NCBI GenBank assembly: GCA_039029935.1
Contig: JBCCFC010000353.1
Location: 1 to 10,756 of the forward strand
Length of the DNA stretch: 10,756 nucleotides
Direction of reading: 5' to 3'
DNA from: G039029935 sp039029935
GTDB taxonomy: Bacteria > Chloroflexota > Anaerolineae > Caldilineales > Caldilineaceae
Shown: piece after piece, positions 1 to 5,987 of the stretch
Position numbering within the stretch: the stretch's first letter is position 1
Layout of the letters: the number at the start of each line of letters is the position of its first letter
Notes under the pieces: model-generated
The model's input: only the letters and a program-made list of their open reading frames with translations
What the model was told of the DNA's origin: nothing
Databases searched by the model: none
Made by a program: the position numbers and the translations under genes

Positions 1-43
1 ACCGCCCAGAAGTTTATAGATGGTGAAATCTCAAATCTATTTC

Positions 44-73
44 TTGACAGCCATTGTACTCTCAGCGTACTAT
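44..73 (+). promoter_or_regulatory. Sigma70-type promoter for comDE
   Basis: A perfect -35 box TTGACA (44-49) is followed after 18 nt by TACTAT (68-73), which matches the -10 consensus at four of six positions. Transcription would start near 80, leaving a leader of about 60 nt before the comD start at 143. This is the clearest promoter in the window. It was read by eye, with no transcript data. Confidence 0.55.
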
Positions 74-84
74 AGTTGTCCAAA

Positions 85-103
85 CGGCATTGCCTTGATG
101 CCG
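85..103. promoter_or_regulatory. 6-bp dyad in the comDE leader
   Basis: CGGCAT (85-90) and ATGCCG (98-103) are perfect reverse complements separated by 7 nt. The dyad lies just downstream of the predicted transcription start, where a repressor operator or small leader hairpin would block or modulate comDE expression. It is short enough to occur by chance. Confidence 0.3.
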
Positions 104-142
104 AAAACATATCATACAATCAAAGTCAGGAAATAATCGTTT

Positions 143-640
143 ATGACAGATGTGAGTGTACTGCTTTTGCAGAATTTGAAAGACAATGGTGCCGATTTCT
201 TTGCGTCGGTTCCCTGCAAATTATTGGGGCCTTTGATCAAGTTGTTGGGCGAAGATGAGTCGATATCCTATGTGCCCGTCACGCGTGAAGAGGAGGGGCT
301 GGGGGTCTGTGCGGGGGCCTATTTGGCAGGCAAGACACCCGTAATCGTCATGCAGAACACGGGGTTAGGGACCATCGTCACCTCGCTCTATTCGCTGGGG
401 CTGTTTTATCACTTGCCCCTCACCATGATTGTCAGCCATCGTGGATCACCCGGCGAAGCCATTGGCACACAGGTCCCAATGAGCACAGCCTCTCGTCCTT
501 TGATGGAGTCGATGGGGCTGCCCACATTTATGTTTGATGACGCCAGTCAGGTCGCCAAAGTCGGTAAATTGGTTCAACACGCACAGGTAGCACAGCGCCC
601 AGTCGTTGCACTGCTCAACTTTGATTTCTGGAAGGGCTAA
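143..640 (+). CDS. comD: Sulfopyruvate decarboxylase subunit alpha (ThDP pyrimidine-binding domain)
   Basis: This 165-aa protein is the N-terminal (PYR) half of a split thiamine-diphosphate decarboxylase. With the next gene product it should decarboxylate 3-sulfopyruvate to sulfoacetaldehyde in the cytoplasm. Seen: TREEEG (47-52) carries the Glu (E51) expected to activate the cofactor, followed by the alanine/glycine-rich helix, MQNTGLG (70-76) and SHRGSPGE (98-105), all in the ComD pattern. The length suits a lone alpha subunit. The start at 143 has a weak AGGA (128-131) 11 nt upstream and lies 70 nt after the predicted transcription start. It ends 4 nt before comE, so the pair is probably co-translated. 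In bacteria ComDE homologues serve sulfolactate or DHPS breakdown, and in methanogens coenzyme M synthesis. Phosphonopyruvate decarboxylase is the main alternative, but no PEP mutase gene is present here. Confidence 0.85.
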   Translation: MTDVSVLLLQNLKDNGADFFASVPCKLLGPLIKLLGEDESISYVPVTREEEGLGVCAGAYLAGKTPVIVMQNTGLGTIVTSLYSLGLFYHLPLTMIVSHRGSPGEAIGTQVPMSTASRPLMESMGLPTFMFDDASQVAKVGKLVQHAQVAQRPVVALLNFDFWKG

Positions 641-644
641 AATC

Positions 645-1223
645 ATGTATAGACGATATGAATTACTCAAGGATATTGCACCTGTGCTGGATGGTAGTGC
701 GCTGGTGGTCTGTAACATTGGCTTTCCTTCGCAGGAACTCTACGAAATCAACGACACACCCAGCAACTTCTATATGTTGGGGTCAATGGGGTTGTCCTCA
801 TCGATTGGCTTAGGCGTCAGTTTGCACACACCCAAAACAGTGGTGGCGATTGATGGCGATGGCAGTGTCCTCATGAACCTAGGGACGCTCTCCACGATTG
901 GCAATTATGCACCGACCAACTTTATTTTGCTGATTGTGGATAATGGGGCCTATGGTTCGACCGGGGACCAACCAACGCATACATCGGGCAAAACGGATTT
1001 GGCGGCCATGTCACGGGCTGCAGGTGTTGAAAGCGTTTACACTGTGCATGAGGCGGAGACTATCGAGCAGCTCGCGACCTGCATTGAGCAATGTCAGCAG
1101 GGCGAAGGGCCACATGTGATTGTTGCCAAAGTTGATCCCGGTAGTCCGAAATTGACACCAATTCCACTGTCACCGGGTGTCATTCGGGATCGATTCCGTG
1201 AGGCCGTTCAAAGCGCAGACTAA
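645..1223 (+). CDS. comE: Sulfopyruvate decarboxylase subunit beta (ThDP pyrophosphate-binding domain)
   Basis: This 192-aa protein is the C-terminal (PP) half of the split ThDP enzyme and completes the active site with ComD. Seen: GSMGLSSSIGLG (46-57), then the ThDP/Mg motif beginning GDGS (71-74) and ending at DN (99-100), 26 residues after the last Gly of GDG. GAYGSTGDQPTH follows directly, as in ComE proteins. The reading frame is open further upstream (from 606), but the ATG at 645 is chosen. It has a strong GGAAGGG (630-636) 8 nt upstream and lies 4 nt after the comD stop, and the extra upstream residues would overlap comD. The gene is followed by an RNA hairpin and an intrinsic terminator, so comDE is probably a two-gene transcript. 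Substrate is inferred from family only. A 3-sulfinylpyruvate or phosphonopyruvate analogue cannot be excluded. Confidence 0.85.
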   Translation: MYRRYELLKDIAPVLDGSALVVCNIGFPSQELYEINDTPSNFYMLGSMGLSSSIGLGVSLHTPKTVVAIDGDGSVLMNLGTLSTIGNYAPTNFILLIVDNGAYGSTGDQPTHTSGKTDLAAMSRAAGVESVYTVHEAETIEQLATCIEQCQQGEGPHVIVAKVDPGSPKLTPIPLSPGVIRDRFREAVQSAD

Positions 1224-1265
1224 CGCTGTCCCTTTAGTTTTCGCAATAGCTTGTGGGAAAATAGA

Positions 1266-1330
1266 TACCGCAGATACAGCGGAACCGCACATCAAATCCT
1301 TTCATCTGTGGTTTCGTTGTATCTGTCGTA
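1266..1330 (+). repeat. Imperfect inverted repeat, 19-bp hairpin in + strand RNA
   Basis: Positions 1271-1289 pair with 1307-1325. All 19 positions pair in + strand RNA: sixteen Watson-Crick and three G-U (1279/1317, 1282/1314, 1287/1309). One more wobble (1270/1326), a C-C mismatch and three pairs (1266-1268/1328-1330) extend the stem. The loop is 1290-1306. In - strand RNA the same wobbles become A-C mismatches, so the fold favours the + strand, consistent with a comDE 3' UTR. The CAGATACA-type arms resemble dispersed repeats of environmental bacterial genomes. Confidence 0.6.
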
Positions 1331-1375
1331 AATAACAGGGCTGATTTTGTTTCTTGCATATGAAAGTATAAAATC

Positions 1376-1456
1376 AGCTTGTCATCCAGTCTGCCAGTCA
1401 GCCAGTCAGCCAGCACGCTGAAGTGCTGAAATGCTGAGTTGCTGACAAGCTTTTTT
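1376..1456 (+). terminator. Intrinsic terminator made of octamer repeats, after comDE
   Basis: AGCTTGTCA (1376-1384) pairs with TGACAAGCT (1443-1451), and T6 follows at 1451-1456. Inside, a left arm of CAGTCAGC-type octamers (1387-1410) faces a right arm of GCTGARDT-type octamers (1417-1440). The apex stem is CAGCAC (1411-1416) with GTGCTG (1423-1428). A weaker alternative hairpin, CTGATTTT (1341-1348) with AAAATCAG (1370-1377), overlaps the base by two bases. The T-run ends only 46 nt before the next gene's start, so a downstream promoter must lie inside or above the hairpin, or readthrough must occur. Confidence 0.6.
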
Positions 1457-1490
1457 AGAGCAACTTTTTTGGTTGCCTCGAGGATATTTT

Positions 1491-1496
1491 GAGGAG
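1491..1496 (+). promoter_or_regulatory. Ribosome binding site that decides the dioxygenase start
   Basis: GAGGAG lies 3 nt before ATG 1500 and 6 nt before ATG 1503. The spacing favours 1503. The in-frame TTG at 1473 has no comparable site and lies directly after the terminator T-run, so it is rejected. Confidence 0.6.
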
Positions 1497-1502
1497 ACAA
1501 TG

Positions 1503-2111
1503 ATGTCACAATTTACACAGTTTACAGATGCGCTTGAGACCTATCTATCCGCAGACCATGCAATAGACGATTGTGCGCACTATGTTGCGGGTCAACTACG
1601 GCAGTTGATTGCGCAACCAACGTGGCTCGAAGAGTGCCACCGTCAGGGGTGCATTCAAGAGCCGCAAGCCAATCTGGTCTATGTCAGCCCACAGGGACAT
1701 TTCAGCGTCGTTGCCTTTGTTTGGCAGGCGGGGCAACAAACCTGCATCCATGATCATGTTTGTTGGTGCGTTGTCGGGGTGTTGCAAGGAGTGGAGCAAG
1801 AAACCTCCTATCGTTTGAAGCGAATAGAGCGACAGCAACCTTGGCTGGAGTTTCAGGAGACGCGCACGTTGGAACCGGGGCATGTCTGTCAACTGGTTCC
1901 GCCCCACGAAGATATCCACCAAGTTCGCAACATTGGCAGTGAAACCGCAATCTCGATTCATGTCTATGGAACAGATATTGGCAAACGGGGGACAAGCATT
2001 AATCGTCGCTTTGATAATCTATCCATTCAAGAACACACTGAGGACAGTGTACCCGTCAACTGGCGTACACTTAATTTAGGGGAAGCGGTTGGCATTCAGC
2101 TGGAGAGCTAG
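1503..2111 (+). CDS. Cysteine dioxygenase-family thiol dioxygenase (cupin)
   Basis: This 202-aa cupin should use mononuclear iron and O2 to turn a thiol (cysteine, 3-mercaptopropionate or similar) into a sulfinate in the cytoplasm. Seen: the iron site HDH (H83, H85) and a later His (H139, in EDIHQVRN), plus S151-x-H153-x-Y155, which matches the Ser-His-Tyr triad of cysteine dioxygenase. The segment FSVVAFVWQAGQ (67-78) is typical of bacterial members. Odd: three cysteines (C81, C87, C89) crowd the HDH motif. C89 sits where mammalian enzymes have the Cys that crosslinks to the active-site Tyr. The substrate cannot be assigned: the region of the carboxylate-binding Arg/Gln (around QANLVY, 55-60) does not align clearly. 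The stop is 5 nt from the agmatine deiminase-like start, so the two form an operon. Adjacent comDE supports an organosulfur role. Confidence 0.8.
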   Translation: MSQFTQFTDALETYLSADHAIDDCAHYVAGQLRQLIAQPTWLEECHRQGCIQEPQANLVYVSPQGHFSVVAFVWQAGQQTCIHDHVCWCVVGVLQGVEQETSYRLKRIERQQPWLEFQETRTLEPGHVCQLVPPHEDIHQVRNIGSETAISIHVYGTDIGKRGTSINRRFDNLSIQEHTEDSVPVNWRTLNLGEAVGIQLES

Positions 2112-2116
2112 AAATA

Positions 2117-3211
2117 ATGACACACACGTTAACAACGAAACCAAAACAAGACGGCTTCATTATGCCCGGTGAGTTCGAGCAACATGCTGGCTGCTGGATG
2201 TTGTGGCCGGAGCGTACCGATGTCTGGCGTGGTGGGGCCAAACCCGCGCAGCGCGCCTATGCCGAGGTTGCCACCGCCATTGCACAGTTTGAACCGCTCA
2301 CGATGGGCGTCTCGGCCAGCCAATTTCGCAACGCCCGCAATATGTTGCCAACGCATATTCGCGTGGTCGAGTTAAGTGCAGATGATGCGTGGATACGCGA
2401 TACGGGACCTATTTTTGTGCGCAACCATGCCACGGGTGAAGTTCGTGGTGTTGATTTCAAATTCAATGCTTGGGGCGGGCTACTCAGTGGACTCTACTTC
2501 CCTTGGGATAAAGATGAACAGGTGGCGCACAAGGTGTTGGACATGGAGCGTGTTTCTCGCTATGCTGCCCCCATGATTTTGGAGGGTGGCTCGATTACAG
2601 TGGATGGCGAAGGCACATTAATCACAACGGAGGAGTGTCTGCTCAACCGCAACCGCAACCCAGAGATGAGCCGTACCGAGATTGAGCAATGTTTGCAGGA
2701 CTATTTGGGTGTGAAAAAAATTATCTGGCTCAAGAACGGCATGGTTGAAGATGAAACTGACGGTCATGTGGATGGCGTGTGCTTCTTTGCGCGCCCCGGT
2801 GTTGTGGGGTTGGCGTGGACCGATGATCCGTCGTGCATCCACTACGATGTTGTGCGCAAGGCATGGGAACGGCTTAATCAAACCAAAGATGCCCAAGAAC
2901 GTCCTTTAGAAATTCATAAGATTCCGCTCTCGGACACCTACTTTGTGCCTGCGTCGATGATGGCTGATATTGATGTGATGGATGATTCATGGCCGCGCCT
3001 GGGTGATATTGAGCTGGAAGGTAATTATGTCAATCTGTATATCGCCAATGGCGGGGTGGTCGTGCCAACGTATGACATGCCAGAAGATAAGATTGCGCTG
3101 GATGCGATTCAACAGCTTTTCCCTGATCGGAAAGTAGTGGGTGTACCCTCGCGTGAGATTTATTTGGGCGGTGGGATGATTCATTGCATTACGCAGCAGC
3201 AGCCTGCCTAG
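2117..3211 (+). CDS. aguA: Agmatine deiminase family protein
   Basis: This 364-aa enzyme belongs to the guanidino-modifying alpha/beta-propeller family. Agmatine deiminases hydrolyse agmatine to N-carbamoylputrescine and ammonia. The full catalytic set is visible: D95 (WIRDTGP), E156 (LEGG), H217 (DGHVD), D219 and the nucleophile C357 in the C-terminal HCITQQQP. The N-terminal WPERTDVWR (30-38) is also typical, and the length is normal. Odd: usually invariant pocket residues differ. GHVDN is GHVDG, GGGNIHC is GGGMIHC, and the segment before NYVNLYIANG is altered, so the true substrate may be another guanidino compound. ATG 2117 has GGAGAG (2102-2107) 9 nt upstream, embedded in the end of the dioxygenase gene, which implies coupled translation. 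The symbol reflects family membership. Peptidyl-arginine deiminase activity is less likely at this length and motif set. Confidence 0.85.
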   Translation: MTHTLTTKPKQDGFIMPGEFEQHAGCWMLWPERTDVWRGGAKPAQRAYAEVATAIAQFEPLTMGVSASQFRNARNMLPTHIRVVELSADDAWIRDTGPIFVRNHATGEVRGVDFKFNAWGGLLSGLYFPWDKDEQVAHKVLDMERVSRYAAPMILEGGSITVDGEGTLITTEECLLNRNRNPEMSRTEIEQCLQDYLGVKKIIWLKNGMVEDETDGHVDGVCFFARPGVVGLAWTDDPSCIHYDVVRKAWERLNQTKDAQERPLEIHKIPLSDTYFVPASMMADIDVMDDSWPRLGDIELEGNYVNLYIANGGVVVPTYDMPEDKIALDAIQQLFPDRKVVGVPSREIYLGGGMIHCITQQQPA

Positions 3212-3242
3212 TTAAGTTGACGGTCTGATAGATTGCTCCAAT

Positions 3243-3257
3243 GAACCAAACTGGTTC
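3243..3257. promoter_or_regulatory. GAACCA-N3-TGGTTC palindrome
   Basis: GAACCA (3243-3248) and TGGTTC (3252-3257) form a perfect 6+6 dyad with a 3-nt centre, 31 nt after the deiminase stop and upstream of the GMC gene. It looks like a dimeric repressor operator. No regulator gene is present in the window to match it. Confidence 0.35.
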
Positions 3258-3293
3258 TAATGGATTGTTTTGTTCCTGAAATCAACAAACATG

Positions 3294-3324
3294 TTGGATT
3301 ACAGTCCAAATAGTCACGTTTGGA
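3294..3324. promoter_or_regulatory. Overlapping TTTGGA/TCCAAA half-sites upstream of the GMC gene
   Basis: TTGGA (3294-3298), TCCAAA (3305-3310) and TTTGGA (3319-3324) give two overlapping dyads: 5+5 with a 6-nt spacer, and 6+6 with an 8-nt spacer. Alternating orientation of one half-site is typical of cooperative transcription-factor binding. The surrounding spacer (3212-3480) is AT-rich with no coding region and no clean -35/-10 pair. Confidence 0.35.
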
Positions 3325-3480
3325 TTGTATCATAAAGCGAAACCAACCAATAAACCATGTCACAATCAAAAAATGACTAAGCACATTTGTCTATAACGAA
3401 ATGCTCTGCTATCACAATTCGTGCCAAAGGCAATGCGCAAGAAATTCAATCAATGGCATGGCCTAAACTATCATCAAGCT

Positions 3481-5766
3481 ATGAAAACAAACAACATACA
3501 ACGATTCTTTAACCAACACGAAGCACAGACAGCAAGTACACTCTTCGAGCGTATGTACCCTGCGGACGCACACATAGCGGGTGCAACCGACATCGGGGTA
3601 CTGGCCTACATAGACCAAGCGTTGTCTGGTGCATACCAAATGCATCAGGATGACTATCGGCTGGGCTTGGCGGCATTGGATCAATCGGCGCGTATCTGCT
3701 ATGGCTGTGACTTTGTACACTGTACAATGGCGCAGCAAAATGCTCTCATTGCCAAGCTAGAACAGGGGACATTGCCCAACTTTCACACGCCACGGCAGCA
3801 AACATTCTTTGCTCTGCTCCGCACACATCTGCAAGAGGGGCTATTTGCGGACCCAGCCTATGGTGGCAACCATAATAAACTGGGTTGGGCGAGCTTGGGA
3901 CATCCTGGGGTTTGGTTGGCAAATTCGGCAGAGGAGAATTTGACTGCGGAGGCCGTCACCAAGGGGGGGATTGTCCAGTCGATGGCCGATTTGGGCTATG
4001 GGTTGGACACAACGCCGCTGGAGCCAGATGAAATTCTTGGCTTTGATCCTCAAGCGGGGGCGCATCCACCCACAGGTGAGGCCGATGTCATTTTGGTTGG
4101 TTTTGGTGGTGTTGGGTCGATGATTGCGCCTACGCTGACCGAGGCGGGGCTACAGGTGGTGGCGTTTGAGGCGGGACCTTGGCGCACTCGTCATGACTTT
4201 CTGCCCGATGAACTGGGGGCGGCCTACTATTGCCGCGCCAATATGGGCAACAAATTCTCTGCCGAAGCACCCCGCTGGCGGCGTAATGAGGGCGACCCGA
4301 CCCAGCCTGCGACCTTTTCACTGGGGCGCATGGTCAACGGTGTTGGCGGCTCGATTGTGCATTATGGTGCATGGCTCCGTCGCTTTCACCCACACCACTT
4401 TGCCCAACGCACCTATGTCAACGAGCGTTGGGGTGAGGATGTGTTACCCGAGGCATGTACACTGGCCGACTGGCCGATTTCCTACGCTGATCTTGAGCCT
4501 TACTATAACCGACTGGACCACTTGGTAGGCGTATCAGGAACAGAGACTGTGCCCTTTATTCCGCGCAGCCAACCGCACCCTCTGCCACCACTACGCCCCT
4601 TCCGCATGGGCGAAGCTTTTGCCAAAGCAACCAACGAACTTGGGCTGAATCCTTATCCTGTACCCGTGGGGATGAACAGCATTCCCTATGATGGACGACC
4701 TGCAATCACCTATACTGCATGGGTGAATGGCTTTGGTTCCTTCAATGACGCCAAGTGGCATCCCGCCATCGGCACAGCACCTCAAGCATTGGCGACAGGC
4801 AATCTAACATTGCGCACCCACTGCCGTGTGATTCGGGTGTTGACTGACAGCGATGGACATGGCAGCGACGGACATGGCCGGGGGCATGTTAGGGGCGTGG
4901 AATATGTCGATGCCAACGGTAATATCCAAGTGCAGAAAGGGCGCACAGTCATTTTGTGTAGCTATACCTTTGAGAATTTACGTTTGATGATGCTTTCTAG
5001 CGATGCCAAACACCCTGATGGCTTGGGCAACAACAGTGGTCAGTTGGGCAAGCATTTTATGTCCAAGATGTTTGCGCATGTGGATGGCTATGTGCCGGAC
5101 ATGATTTTCAATCGTCACACGGGACCTGCCTCACAAGGCATTGTTCTCGAAGATTATCTGTCTGATCAGTTTGATTCTGTGCAACATGGCTTTATCGGCG
5201 GAGCCACTTTGGGGGCAGAGCAGCAATTTCTGCCCATCCAAATCAGCCGTGAAGCCCTGCCCGATGATGTGCCGACGTGGGGGCAAGGGTATAAGGACCA
5301 CCTGCGCGACTGGCAGCACTTTGCCGTCGTGCGCATCCAACCCGACACGCTTTCCTATCACACCAATTTTATTGACCTAGACCCACGTCACCGTGAACGC
5401 AGCTACAACAACCACAGTCTTGGCTTGCCCGTGATGCGCATCACCTATGACATGCGCGCCAATGAGCAGCGGCTGGCAGATTGGATGGAAGGTCAATCTG
5501 AGGAAATTCTACGCGGCATGGGCGCAACCAAGACATGGCGAGGGCCACGCTTTACTGGCGTTGGCAGTAGTCACGACTTGGGTGGCTGTCGTATGGGGCA
5601 TGACCCGGCTACGTCTGTCGTGGACAGGGATTTGCAGGTACATGATACGCCAGGGCTGTATGTGATGGGTGGAGCGACGTTCCCAACATGTCCGGGGATT
5701 AACCCGACGCATACGATCTGGGCGGTGGCATTACGGGCAGCGAAACAATTGGTCCAGCAAGTGTAG
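3481..5766 (+). CDS. GMC-family flavin oxidoreductase fused to a gluconate 2-dehydrogenase subunit-3-like domain
   Basis: This 761-aa FAD enzyme probably oxidises an alcohol, sugar or sugar acid. Residues 8-145 resemble the small (gamma) subunit of three-component gluconate 2-dehydrogenases: HEAQTASTLFERMYPAD, then a YGGN/LGW/GHPG segment. A GMC flavoprotein follows from about 202: nucleotide-binding GFGGVG (207-212), a GRMVNGVGGS motif, SSHDLGGCRMG, and a C-terminal NPTHTIWAVALRAA holding the likely catalytic Asn. The His of SSHDL is the probable partner base. No Tat or Sec signal is visible and no cytochrome c gene is adjacent, so the electron acceptor is unknown. Oddities are a C73-x2-C76-x4-C81 cluster in the small domain and a duplicated SDGHG loop (457-466). 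The start is uncertain: GTG 3421 and ATG 3433 are in frame, none of the three has a convincing ribosome site, and 3481 fits the domain boundary best. Confidence 0.85.
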   Translation: MKTNNIQRFFNQHEAQTASTLFERMYPADAHIAGATDIGVLAYIDQALSGAYQMHQDDYRLGLAALDQSARICYGCDFVHCTMAQQNALIAKLEQGTLPNFHTPRQQTFFALLRTHLQEGLFADPAYGGNHNKLGWASLGHPGVWLANSAEENLTAEAVTKGGIVQSMADLGYGLDTTPLEPDEILGFDPQAGAHPPTGEADVILVGFGGVGSMIAPTLTEAGLQVVAFEAGPWRTRHDFLPDELGAAYYCRANMGNKFSAEAPRWRRNEGDPTQPATFSLGRMVNGVGGSIVHYGAWLRRFHPHHFAQRTYVNERWGEDVLPEACTLADWPISYADLEPYYNRLDHLVGVSGTETVPFIPRSQPHPLPPLRPFRMGEAFAKATNELGLNPYPVPVGMNSIPYDGRPAITYTAWVNGFGSFNDAKWHPAIGTAPQALATGNLTLRTHCRVIRVLTDSDGHGSDGHGRGHVRGVEYVDANGNIQVQKGRTVILCSYTFENLRLMMLSSDAKHPDGLGNNSGQLGKHFMSKMFAHVDGYVPDMIFNRHTGPASQGIVLEDYLSDQFDSVQHGFIGGATLGAEQQFLPIQISREALPDDVPTWGQGYKDHLRDWQHFAVVRIQPDTLSYHTNFIDLDPRHRERSYNNHSLGLPVMRITYDMRANEQRLADWMEGQSEEILRGMGATKTWRGPRFTGVGSSHDLGGCRMGHDPATSVVDRDLQVHDTPGLYVMGGATFPTCPGINPTHTIWAVALRAAKQLVQQV

Positions 5767-5774
5767 AAGCTATT

Positions 5775-5800
5775 AGAGCCTGAATTTTCAAACAGGCTCT
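5775..5800. terminator. 8-bp hairpin after the GMC gene
   Basis: AGAGCCTG (5775-5782) pairs perfectly with CAGGCTCT (5793-5800) around a 10-nt loop, starting 9 nt after the GMC stop in a convergent gene junction. There is no T-run on either side, so it may be a Rho-dependent stop or a 3' protective hairpin rather than a classical terminator. Confidence 0.4.
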
Positions 5801-5933
5801 GAATGCGTCGACAACAAGCCTCGAAGACTTGCTCCACTAAGGATGCCAAAATCATCAGCTATGCGAAGACAACCGATAGGTGCAACCTTCCATGTCCAAA
5901 GTTATGCTCAAAATGACACCTCTTTGAATGCTA

Positions 5934-5976
5934 ATCCGCGCTCCCTCAATCCGCGACCCTATTTTCTGTATCCGCG
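5934..5976. repeat. Three ATCCGCG words in the convergent spacer
   Basis: ATCCGCG occurs at 5934-5940, 5949-5955 and 5970-5976 (spacing 15 and 21 nt). On the - strand this reads CGCGGAT. It lies in the 221-nt gene-free gap between the GMC gene and etfA. The rest of the gap shows nothing else recognisable. The word resembles dispersed CGCGGAT repeats of large environmental genomes. Confidence 0.35.
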
Positions 5977-5987
5977 TGCTTTTCTTT

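Noticed and set aside
606..644. Upstream in-frame start for comE
   Set aside because: It would overlap comD and add residues not seen in ComE proteins. ATG 645 has the better ribosome site and spacing.
143..1223. Phosphonopyruvate decarboxylase
   Set aside because: The split into two subunits and the motifs MQNTGLG, SHRGSPGE and GAYGSTGDQPT match ComDE. There is no PEP mutase or other phosphonate gene here. It remains a less likely alternative for the substrate.
1234..1509. 91-codon - strand reading frame in the comE-dioxygenase spacer
   Set aside because: It runs through the RNA hairpin and the terminator octamers, overlaps the dioxygenase start and has no recognisable domain. The repeats explain the sequence better.
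1596..1961. 121-codon - strand frame opposite the dioxygenase gene
   Set aside because: It is an antisense shadow of a gene with clear family motifs. Its own translation shows no domain.
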